A stretch of DNA of 64,000 nt from Cyclobacteriaceae bacterium (lineage in GTDB: Bacteria > Bacteroidota > Bacteroidia > Cytophagales > Cyclobacteriaceae): assembly GCA_019694875.1 (NCBI GenBank), contig JAIBBC010000002.1:558001-622000 (forward strand), in the 5' to 3' direction. Position numbers and translations under genes: made by a program. Of the stretch, positions 34,635 through 41,364 are shown piece after piece; position 1 is the stretch's first letter; every line of letters begins with the position of its first letter. Below the pieces are notes generated by a model that worked only from the letters and a program-made list of their open reading frames with translations, made no database searches and was not told the origin of the DNA.

Positions 34635-35045
34635 ATGCCGCGTTCCTTGAGGCTGTTGGTTTTGTGTATAGTGATTGCTCCGGCTGCATTCGCGCAGGAA
34701 CAGGAAATCCGCATGAGCATTTACTTTGGCGGAGGCGATTATCATGTTGACACGCTGCAGTCGATTGAATTGCACCATTGGCTTGATTCAATTCCGAATC
34801 TTGAGAAATATGAGATCCATTTGATCAGTCATACTGATCCGATCGGGGGGCGGCAGTACAACGAATGGCTTTCGCAGATGCGGAGCGAAACCGTAAAAGA
34901 ACTGATCCTGCAAAAGCAGATTCCCGAGCATAAAATCAGCATCAAAGACTGGGGCCTCGACAATGCCGTGTATTCCAACCGAACTCGAAACGGCATGCGA
35001 ATGAACCGCAGGGTTGACGTCATTCTGTTCCCGATCGTCCTATGA
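34635..35045 (+). CDS. OmpA-like C-terminal domain protein
   Basis: 136 residues with a signal peptide ending near AAFAQ. The rest matches one OmpA-like peptidoglycan-binding domain: IYFGGGDYHVD, then LEKYEIHLISHTDPIGGRQYNEWLSQMRSETVKELIL, and the end MRMNRRVDVILFP, where Asp and Arg of the diaminopimelate site are present (HTDPIG, NRRVDV). Without an added barrel or lipid anchor, it would be a free periplasmic wall-binding protein. Confidence 0.8.
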   Translation: MPRSLRLLVLCIVIAPAAFAQEQEIRMSIYFGGGDYHVDTLQSIELHHWLDSIPNLEKYEIHLISHTDPIGGRQYNEWLSQMRSETVKELILQKQIPEHKISIKDWGLDNAVYSNRTRNGMRMNRRVDVILFPIVL

Positions 35046-35139
35046 CGGCACTGTCCGATTTAGGACGGCATTTTGCAAATCCGGACGAAAGAATCCCGTA
35101 AAATAACCGATATTTCAGTCTGCAGGCACGTTTAAGTGC

Positions 35140-35156
35140 TTGGCATATTATTAGCA
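35140..35156 (+). promoter_or_regulatory. Sigma54-type -24/-12 promoter
   Basis: TTGGCATATTATTAGCA carries GG at 35142-35143 and GC at 35154-35155 with ten bases between, matching TGGCAc-N5-ttGCa except for small changes. It ends 17 bases before the ABC ATPase start. There is no TAnnTTTG box here. Upstream binding sites for an enhancer protein are not evident. Confidence 0.6.
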
Positions 35157-35173
35157 ATTCAGCCCGAAATCTT

Positions 35174-35860
35174 ATGATCAAACTACGCGACATCGATAAG
35201 TACGTTGATTCCCGCTTTCAACGCACCTTCATTTTAAAAGGAATTAATCTGGACGTTAATCAGGGAGAGTTTCTTACCATTATGGGCCCCAGCGGGGCGG
35301 GTAAATCTTCCCTTATGAATATTATCGGCCTGCTGGACGAACCTTCAGCAGGTGAGTATTTCTTTTTCGATGAGCCTGTTCACAAGCTCCGCGAAAAGCA
35401 GAAGTCTGAAATGCACAAGAATTACATCGGTTTCATTTTTCAGGCCTATCACCTGATCGATGAGCTTACGGTGTATGAAAACATTGAAACCCCGTTGTTG
35501 TATAAAGGCGTGGCGGCAAGTCAGCGTAAAAGTATGGTGGCCGAGTTGCTCGACCGTTTCAACATGGTTGCGAAAAAAGACCTGTTTCCTGAGCAGCTTA
35601 GCGGTGGCCAGCAGCAACTGGTAGGTATTGCACGCGCCATTATCGGACAGCCGAAATTATTGCTGGCGGATGAACCTACCGGGAACCTTCATTCCGAGCA
35701 GGGAAAGCAAATCATGGAAATCTTCCGCAAACTGAATGATGAAGGAATCACCATTATCCAGGTAACGCATTCGGAAGAAAATGCGCGGTACGGTAAGCGT
35801 ATTGTTACTGTTGCCGATGGCGTAGTTCAGTCAGATGTACAAGTTGAAAAAAGAAATTAA
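35174..35860 (+). CDS. ABC transporter ATP-binding protein (MacB/LolD class)
   Basis: 228 residues. Walker A GPSGAGKSS near 38-46, Q-loop FIFQAYHLIDELTVYENIETPLLYKG, signature LSGGQQQLVGIARAI near 143-157, Walker [17 protein letters not shown] near 162-177, H-loop VTHSEENA. This is the efflux/mechanotransmission ATPase class. The next gene, six bases on, is a TolC-type channel, and no permease or adaptor follows, so the membrane partner must be encoded elsewhere. A sigma54-like promoter precedes the gene. Confidence 0.92.
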   Translation: MIKLRDIDKYVDSRFQRTFILKGINLDVNQGEFLTIMGPSGAGKSSLMNIIGLLDEPSAGEYFFFDEPVHKLREKQKSEMHKNYIGFIFQAYHLIDELTVYENIETPLLYKGVAASQRKSMVAELLDRFNMVAKKDLFPEQLSGGQQQLVGIARAIIGQPKLLLADEPTGNLHSEQGKQIMEIFRKLNDEGITIIQVTHSEENARYGKRIVTVADGVVQSDVQVEKRN

Positions 35861-35866
35861 TTGAGG

Positions 35867-37330
35867 ATGAAGATTGCAGTAAGTTTTTGTCTGGTTGTTA
35901 TTTCGTTCGGAGCATTCGCCCAAACTGATTCGACCAACATGCAGGTGTTGACGTTCGAGCAGGCCGTTAAGATTGCGTTGGAAAACAGTGTTAACCTGAA
36001 TACGCAGCGTAACAACCTTCAACTGAGCGAAGCGCAGCGTCTGGCGGGGTATGCCGGACTGGCACCAACCGTGAATGCGAGTGCATCTGCAGCGCGTAAC
36101 GATGGTAACTTCTTTAACTCGAATGCTGGTCAGGTGGTGAATGGTGTTACGGATAATATTTCGGGATCTCTTTCTGTAAACCTTAACCTGTTTACCGGCT
36201 TCAACCAGATTAACACCATCCGCCAATTCTCAAGCCAGTTGCAGGCGCAGAATTACCTCGTGCACCGTACTGCACAGGATGCGATCAACACGGTGTCTAC
36301 ACAATATCTCACCGTTATGCTTGATAAGCAACTGCTAATCATTGCAAAAGAGAACCATGAAGCACTGGAAAAGCAATACCAGCAAGTAAAGGAACAGGTT
36401 ACACTGGGTGCCAAATCTCCGGTTGATGAATACAATCAGGAGGCCCAGGCCAAAGCCGCTGAACTCCGCGCCATCCAGGCTGAAATTAAACTGAATAACG
36501 ACAAGGCGTTGTTGGCGCAAACGCTGTTGCTTGATCCTTTTGAATTATTCGATGTAGAACGCCCGAGCTGGGATATAAACACATTCGATACTGATGCGTT
36601 GAATCCGCAAGAACTTGCAGAACGTGCAAAGAAGTCACGCGGAGACTATCTCAGTGCGGTTAAAACTGCCGATGCGCAACGGTATGGTATGTATGCAGCG
36701 CGTGGCCTTCTCCTCCCGTCACTATCTGCTTTTTTTAACGTTCGTTCGGCATATAACAAACCACATGGCATACCTGACTCAGTCGAAAGTTTCAGATCCA
36801 TTATTATTGTCGATCCTGCGGAAGCATCCGGTTATGGCTTTGGCCGGGAGTCGCTTGGAATTCAGGCAAACCCGGAGGTTCCCCGTCCGTTCGATGAACA
36901 ATTCAGAAGAAACAACCTCCAGAAGACTTTCGGTTTTCAGTTGAACATTCCGATTTTCAACGGACTTCAAACCCGCACAACGTATGTGCAGCGTAAAATT
37001 CAGTATCGCAACGCCTTGCTTACCCGAAACAATCTGGAGTTCCAGGTACGCAATGATGTGATCCGCGCAATCCGTAACTACGAAGGTGCGAGAAGAGCGT
37101 TTACCGTAACATCCGATCAGGTTAAAGCGGCCGAGCTTGCCTTCCGGTATGAAACAGAGCGGTACAACCTGGGCGTTACAAACTTTGTAGAGTATGCGAA
37201 TGCTAACAGAGTGTATGTTCAGGCACAGACCGACAAAGCGCAGGCTGAGTATACACTGGTGTTCCAGAAAATCGTGCTGGAATACGCTGTTGGAACGCTG
37301 AAAACCGAGGATACCAACATGCAGAATTGA
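35867..37330 (+). CDS. TolC-family outer-membrane efflux protein
   Basis: 487 residues from the ATG at 35867 (TTG at 35861 is in frame). Signal peptide MKIAVSFCLVVISFGAFAQ. The two TolC repeats are visible: LTFEQAVKIALENSVNLNTQRNNLQLSEAQRL opens the first, and later LNIPIFNGLQTRTTYVQRKIQYRNALL...YEGARRAFTVTSDQVKAAELAFRYETERYNLGVTNFVEYANANRVYVQAQ the second. It forms the outer-membrane channel of a tripartite pump. It is in an operon with the ATPase. Confidence 0.92.
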   Translation: MKIAVSFCLVVISFGAFAQTDSTNMQVLTFEQAVKIALENSVNLNTQRNNLQLSEAQRLAGYAGLAPTVNASASAARNDGNFFNSNAGQVVNGVTDNISGSLSVNLNLFTGFNQINTIRQFSSQLQAQNYLVHRTAQDAINTVSTQYLTVMLDKQLLIIAKENHEALEKQYQQVKEQVTLGAKSPVDEYNQEAQAKAAELRAIQAEIKLNNDKALLAQTLLLDPFELFDVERPSWDINTFDTDALNPQELAERAKKSRGDYLSAVKTADAQRYGMYAARGLLLPSLSAFFNVRSAYNKPHGIPDSVESFRSIIIVDPAEASGYGFGRESLGIQANPEVPRPFDEQFRRNNLQKTFGFQLNIPIFNGLQTRTTYVQRKIQYRNALLTRNNLEFQVRNDVIRAIRNYEGARRAFTVTSDQVKAAELAFRYETERYNLGVTNFVEYANANRVYVQAQTDKAQAEYTLVFQKIVLEYAVGTLKTEDTNMQN

Positions 37331-37375
37331 GGCCTGGGGAATTAATCCGGACTTCCTTAATTCTTCAAAAATCAG

Positions 37376-37383
37376 TACATTTG
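37376..37383 (+). promoter_or_regulatory. -7 box (TAcaTTTG) upstream of rpsA
   Basis: TACATTTG followed by CAGC matches the phylum -7 consensus. A near copy, CAaaTTTGCAGC, stands at 37439-37450, so rpsA may have two start points about 63 bases apart. Confidence 0.5.
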
Positions 37384-37384
37384 C

Positions 37385-37414
37385 AGCCCTGTTCGTGTGA
37401 GCAGGGCTCTTTTT
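37385..37414 (+). terminator. Terminator or leader attenuator between tolC-like gene and rpsA
   Basis: AGCCCTG (37385-37391) pairs with CAGGGCT (37402-37408) around a 10-base loop and is followed by CTTTTT. It can end the upstream operon. Because it begins directly after the TAcaTTTG box, it would also be the first structure in an rpsA leader transcript. Confidence 0.6.
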
Positions 37415-37493
37415 ATGTTAAAAGGGGCTTAGTTTAACCAAATTTGCAGCATTCGGCCCGGATGCGGCATGTATCGAAGGGCAAGTTCATTTT

Positions 37494-39461
37494 ATGGCTA
37501 AGGAAAAAGCAAAACCTGCTTCCGCTGACGAGGAATCAAAAGCGGTTAAGAAAAAAGCTGTTGGAAACACAGCAGACCTCGATGAAGTAGATCCACTCGC
37601 AGAGGTTAAAGCTCTCCAGAAAGAAGAAATTGATTCAGAAGCGATCCCTGTTACCGAGCTCAGAAAGGCGGTAAAGGCTAAAGCTGTTCCAGGCGAATTC
37701 GACTGGGATGCGTACGATCGCAAAGGTTTTGGCGAAGGCTACTCCGCTAAAGACCGTGAGAAGATGGAGAAAATGTACGAGGGAACTGTTACTACTGTTG
37801 ATAGTGGCGAACTCGTAGAAGGCGTTGTGGTTGGTATTAACGACCGTGACGTTATTTTGAACATTGGATTTAAGTCTGACGGTCTTGTGCCGCTGGCTGA
37901 ATTCAAAGACATGCAGAACCTGAAAATTGGTGACAAGGTTGACCTCTTCATTGAAGAGCGCGAAAACCTGATGGGTCAGCTTGTACTCAGCCGCAGAAAA
38001 GCGAAGCTTGTGAAAGGCTGGGAGAATATCCAGAAGTCACTCGATAATGATGCAGTAATCGAAGGTTTCGTGAAGCGCAGAACAAAAGGTGGTTTGATTG
38101 TCGATGTATTCGGAATTGAAGCTTTCTTGCCGGGTTCACAAATCGATGTGAAGCCTATCCGCGACTTCGATGTGTATGTTAACAAGTCGATGGAAGTGAA
38201 AGTTGTGAAAATCAACTACACCAACGACAACGTAGTAGTATCGCACAAAGTGTTGATCGAGAAAGATCTCGAGCAGCAGAAGGTAGCAATCCTCAACAAC
38301 CTCGAAAAAGGTCAGGTACTGGAAGGTACAATCAAGAACATGACCAACTTCGGTGTGTTCATCGACCTTGGTGGTGTAGACGGCTTGTTGCACATTACTG
38401 ATATTTCATGGGGCCGCATCAATCATCCGGAAGAGCTGCTTAAGCTTGACCAGGTGGTTAAAGTTGTTGTGCTCGATTTCGATGGCGAGAAGAAGCGTAT
38501 CAGCCTCGGCATGAAACAACTTACTCCTCATCCTTGGGCTGGCCTGTCTGACGAAGTTCAGGTTGGTTCTAAAGTTAAGGGCAAGATTGTTAACGTTGCC
38601 GATTACGGTGCATTCCTCGAGCTTCAGCCTGGTGTTGAAGGTCTGATCCATGTATCGGAAATGAGCTGGTCACAGCACCTGCGCAACCCTCAGGATTTCA
38701 TGAAGGTTGGAGATGAAGTTGAAGCTGTTGTATTGACGATCGACCGCGAAGAGCGCAAGATGTCACTCGGTATCAAGCAACTCACCGAAGATCCATGGAC
38801 CCGTCAGGATGTTCTCAGCAAGTATGCTGTAGGAACCCGTCATAAAGGTATCGTTCGTAACCTCACAAACTTCGGCTTGTTCATCGAGCTGGAAGAAGGT
38901 ATCGATGGTCTCGTACACGTATCTGACTTAAGCTGGACCAAGAAGATCAAGCATCCTTCGGAGTTCGTGAAAGTAGGCGAGCAGATGGAAGTTGTTGTGC
39001 TGGAGCTTGATGCTGCTAACCGCAGACTGGCCCTCAGCCACAAGCACATCGAAGAGAACCCTTGGGATACATTTGAAAATGTATTCACAGTAGGTTCCGT
39101 ACACAAGTGTACCGTTACCAGCAAGAACGATAAAGGTGCAACGCTTGAGCTTCCTTATGGAATCGAAGGCTTCTGCTCTGCGAAGAACCTGGTGAAAGAA
39201 GACGGAAGCAAAGTTGAAACAGGTGAAAGCCTTGATTTCAAAGTGCTCGAGTTTTCGAAGGAAGACCGCAGAATCGTTCTTTCACACAAGGCGATGTACT
39301 CTGCAGAAGAGGCTCCGGTAGCGAAGAAAGCGCCTGCAGGTAAAGCTCCAAGCAAAGGCAAGACGATCGAAAAGATCAATCAGGAAGTTGAGAAGTCAAC
39401 CCTTGGTGATCTGGAAGCGTTGAGCGCCCTGAAGGACAAGATGAATACGAAAGGAGAGTAA
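37494..39461 (+). CDS. rpsA: 30S ribosomal protein S1
   Basis: 655 residues, longer than the 557 of E. coli. A charged N-terminal extension of about 85 residues precedes six S1 (OB-fold) repeats, each opening with a G-x-V pattern, e.g. GELVEGVVVGINDRDVILNIGFKSDGLVPL, GQVLEGTIKNMTNFGVFIDLGGVDGLLHITDISW, GSKVKGKIVNVADYGAFLELQPGVEGLIHVSEMSW and GTRHKGIVRNLTNFGLFIELEEGIDGLVHVSDLSW. The C-terminus is a low-complexity basic tail (APVAKKAPAGKAPSKGK). S1 helps mRNA bind the 30S subunit. The extended ends are usual in this phylum. The gene stands alone between two terminators. Confidence 0.96.
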   Translation: MAKEKAKPASADEESKAVKKKAVGNTADLDEVDPLAEVKALQKEEIDSEAIPVTELRKAVKAKAVPGEFDWDAYDRKGFGEGYSAKDREKMEKMYEGTVTTVDSGELVEGVVVGINDRDVILNIGFKSDGLVPLAEFKDMQNLKIGDKVDLFIEERENLMGQLVLSRRKAKLVKGWENIQKSLDNDAVIEGFVKRRTKGGLIVDVFGIEAFLPGSQIDVKPIRDFDVYVNKSMEVKVVKINYTNDNVVVSHKVLIEKDLEQQKVAILNNLEKGQVLEGTIKNMTNFGVFIDLGGVDGLLHITDISWGRINHPEELLKLDQVVKVVVLDFDGEKKRISLGMKQLTPHPWAGLSDEVQVGSKVKGKIVNVADYGAFLELQPGVEGLIHVSEMSWSQHLRNPQDFMKVGDEVEAVVLTIDREERKMSLGIKQLTEDPWTRQDVLSKYAVGTRHKGIVRNLTNFGLFIELEEGIDGLVHVSDLSWTKKIKHPSEFVKVGEQMEVVVLELDAANRRLALSHKHIEENPWDTFENVFTVGSVHKCTVTSKNDKGATLELPYGIEGFCSAKNLVKEDGSKVETGESLDFKVLEFSKEDRRIVLSHKAMYSAEEAPVAKKAPAGKAPSKGKTIEKINQEVEKSTLGDLEALSALKDKMNTKGE

Positions 39462-39478
39462 TCCCTTTGGCAATACAA

Positions 39479-39510
39479 AAAAGGTGGCTTTACGGCCACC
39501 TTTTGTTTTT
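39479..39510 (+). terminator. Rho-independent terminator of rpsA
   Basis: AAAAGGTGGC (39479-39488) pairs perfectly with GCCACCTTTT (39495-39504) around TTTACG, followed by GTTTTTT. Confidence 0.92.
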
Positions 39511-39517
39511 TACAGGC

Positions 39518-39548
39518 GTTGCAATCCGCAGTGATTTTTATAGTTTTG
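39518..39548 (+). promoter_or_regulatory. Promoter for tRNA-Cys
   Basis: GTTG at 39518-39521, 19 bases, TAGTTTTG at 39541-39548: a full match to the -33/-7 pattern. Transcription would begin near 39554, about 50 bases before the tRNA. Confidence 0.6.
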
Positions 39549-39569
39549 TGCTGTCGATTTTCGGCAGCA

Positions 39570-39600
39570 TCCTGATCAGCGTATCAGGACGTTTTTTTTT
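39570..39600 (+). terminator. Terminator-like hairpin in the tRNA-Cys leader
   Basis: TCCTGAT (39570-39576) pairs with ATCAGGA (39583-39589) around CAGCGT, then CG and nine T. It ends two bases before the tRNA. It looks like an intrinsic terminator but lies downstream of the best promoter for the tRNA, so it may attenuate it. It could also be a backup terminator for rpsA if the tRNA is promoted otherwise. Confidence 0.65.
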
Positions 39601-39602
39601 AT

Positions 39603-39673
39603 GGTCTCATGGCCGAGTGGCTAGGCAGAGCTCTGCAAAAGCTCCTACAGCGGTTCGAATCCGCTTGAGACCT
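39603..39673 (+). tRNA. tRNA-Cys(GCA)
   Basis: 71 bases fold fully: acceptor GGTCTCA/TGAGACC, D stem GCC/GGC, anticodon stem GAGCT/AGCTC with loop CTGCAAA (anticodon GCA), T stem AGCGG/CCGCT with loop TTCGAAT, discriminator T as expected for Cys (U73). CCA is not encoded. Its 3' part recurs in a tandem array downstream. Confidence 0.96.
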
Positions 39674-39680
39674 CGATAAG

Positions 39681-39706
39681 AAGCTGACTGTTTGGTCAGC
39701 TTTTTT
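39681..39706 (+). terminator. Rho-independent terminator of tRNA-Cys
   Basis: AAGCTGAC pairs with GTCAGCTT around TGTTTG, followed by a T-run and CTTTT. Identical stems recur at 39807-39828, 39933-39954 and 40059-40080 in the tandem array. Confidence 0.93.
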
Positions 39707-40172
39707 CTTTTAATCGCTTTTAAAGAGCTCTGGCTCTGCTTAATAATTTTTGCTCCTACAGCGGTTCGTCCCGATGGTTATCGGGACCGCTTGAGACCTC
39801 GATTAGAAGCTGACTGTTTGGTCAGCTTTTTTCTTTTAATCGCTTTTACAGAGTTCTGGCTCTGCTTAATAATTTTTGCTCCTACAGCGGTTCGTCCCGA
39901 TAGTTATCGGGACCGCTTGAGACCTCGATTAAAAGCTGACTGTTTGGTCAGCTTTTTTCTTTTAATCGCTTTTAAAGAGCTCTGGCTCTGCTTAATAATT
40001 TTTGCTCCGACAGCGGTTCGCCCCGATGGTTATCGGGACAGCTTGAGACCTCGATAAGAAGCTGACTGTTTGGTCAGCTTTTTTCTTTTAATCGCTTTTA
40101 CAGAGCTCTGGCTCTGCTTTACAATTTTTGCTCATACAGCGGTTCGTTTTGATGGTTATGGGGGACTTGAGA
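39707..40172 (+). repeat. 126-bp tandem array derived from the 3' part of tRNA-Cys plus terminator
   Basis: Three full units of exactly 126 bp (39707-39832, 39833-39958, 39959-40084) and a decayed fourth. Each holds a degenerate anticodon-arm remnant (AGAGCTCTG...GCTCC), the variable and T-stem bases CTACAGCGGTTCG, an 18-20 base hairpin with arm TCCCGAT in place of the T-loop AAT, then CCGCTTGAGACCTCG and the tRNA terminator. The acceptor 5' strand and D arm are missing, so no unit is a tRNA. The hairpins are at 39768-39787, 39894-39913, 40020-40039 and, mutated, 40146-40165. Because 126 is a multiple of three, a spurious repetitive frame stays open through it. Confidence 0.92.
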
Positions 40173-40179
40173 GGAGTTC

Positions 40180-41082
40180 TCAATCAAAAACATCCAGGTC
40201 TTTCCCGGAAATAACACTACCCTTGTAGCGATCGGTAATTTCTTTCAACAGTTTCTTCTCTGTTGAACTCCAGATCAACTGATGATAAAGGATCAAAAGC
40301 TTTGGCTTGGCAGCATTGGCAATCCTTGTCAGATCAGTAGTGGAGGTGTGTGCGTTTTTATGGTAAACCTGCCATTTCTCCGGCCGCTTTGACCAGCCTT
40401 CTTCCGAATACACTTCATGAATGAGTATGTCGCAACCTGTACTCATTTCAATTATCTTTTCATTAAATGTGCAATCACCCGAGATCACAATTGTTTTGTC
40501 GGGTGTGATAAATTTAAAGCCGTAAGCTTCGTCCCAGCCACCGTGCGGAACCGCAAACGCAATCACGGTGACCAGGCTATCGCGATAGATGACTCCTTCT
40601 TTGATCTCAGTCACTAAAGTTTTATACGCGGTTGAATCCCCTTTCTCCAATCCGAAGATTCGAACGTTGAAGTCGGGCCGATATGCTTCGGTAATCAGAT
40701 CATTCAGCTTCATTGTACCTGAAGGACCGAAGACCAACAGAGGTCCCTTTCGTTCGAGTACTGCTGGTGTCAGCAAAAAATCGGAATAGCCGGACGTGTG
40801 ATCAGAATGGAGATGTGTTATAAACAGATGGTTTAGCAGCGGAGGGTTCAAACCCTTTATACCCTTTTGAAAAGCTGCGGCTGCCCGTCTTACCACACCC
40901 GGACCGCAATCGACAACATACGGAGTTTCATCAACAACGATTGCCACAGAAGGTCCGAACCGTTCTGGATCCGCATTTGGTGTTCCGGTACCAAGCAGCA
41001 CAACCTGTGTACGGGCACTTTGGCTCATTGCGGGAATCCATCCTAACCAAGCGATTATCAGTAAAACGATTCGGATATTCAT
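40180..41082 (-). CDS. Secreted MBL-fold hydrolase (RNase Z-like superfamily)
   Basis: 300 residues from the ATG at 41082; an ATG six bases earlier is possible. Signal peptide MNIRIVLLIIAWLGWIPAMSQ. Metallo-beta-lactamase motifs: VVLLGTGTPNADPERFGPS near the start, the metal site FITHLHSDHTSGYSDFLLTP (HxHxDH), the second-site VISGDCTFNE and AHTSTTDL..LILYHQ. The GTGTP start and order resemble RNase Z and arylsulfatase-type members, but a secreted protein will not process tRNA. The substrate is unknown. The last unit of the tRNA-derived array abuts its 3' end. Confidence 0.85.
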   Translation of the reverse strand: MNIRIVLLIIAWLGWIPAMSQSARTQVVLLGTGTPNADPERFGPSVAIVVDETPYVVDCGPGVVRRAAAAFQKGIKGLNPPLLNHLFITHLHSDHTSGYSDFLLTPAVLERKGPLLVFGPSGTMKLNDLITEAYRPDFNVRIFGLEKGDSTAYKTLVTEIKEGVIYRDSLVTVIAFAVPHGGWDEAYGFKFITPDKTIVISGDCTFNEKIIEMSTGCDILIHEVYSEEGWSKRPEKWQVYHKNAHTSTTDLTRIANAAKPKLLILYHQLIWSSTEKKLLKEITDRYKGSVISGKDLDVFD

Positions 41083-41272
41083 ATGCATGCAGTGAAGGTA
41101 TGGAATTATGACATCGATTAAAACCAACGTTCGTGTAATGCGGTCGTGAATAATCTATTATGTATAAAACCAACTTCTATGGTCAAACTTGACTTTTATT
41201 ATAAATCTTTTTCTTCAATTCACGTGATTCACTACTGCTCAACGTCACGCAAACTTAGGCAAAAGTAGAAGC

Positions 41273-41353
41273 ATGAAACTTGTGGCTGATACAAAGTCAA
41301 GATTGGCCAAAGGTGACGAAAAGCTTCTTAATAGGTTACGCCTTATTTACTAA
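41273..41353 (+). CDS. Possible 26-codon leader ORF before susC-like gene
   Basis: An ATG at 41273 opens 26 codons (MKLVADTKSRLAKG...) closed by TAA 11 bases before the SusC ATG. Nothing else in 41083-41364 looks coding, and I see no clear TAnnTTTG promoter there. It could be a leader peptide or chance. I found no further support. Confidence 0.2.
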   Translation: MKLVADTKSRLAKGDEKLLNRLRLIY

Positions 41354-41364
41354 ACCTAAAGTCT

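Noticed and set aside
39467-39679. 70-codon frame across the rpsA terminator and tRNA-Cys
   Set aside because: It spans two terminators and the whole tRNA, and its product has no coding features.
39692-40057. Open frame of 121 codons with an internal protein repeat
   Set aside because: It runs through the tRNA-derived array and stays open only because the 126-bp period is a multiple of three. It covers terminators and a tRNA remnant and has no start context.
39707-40172. Possible CRISPR array
   Set aside because: The units are contiguous 126-bp repeats with no unique spacers, and there are no cas genes. They match tRNA-Cys and its terminator.
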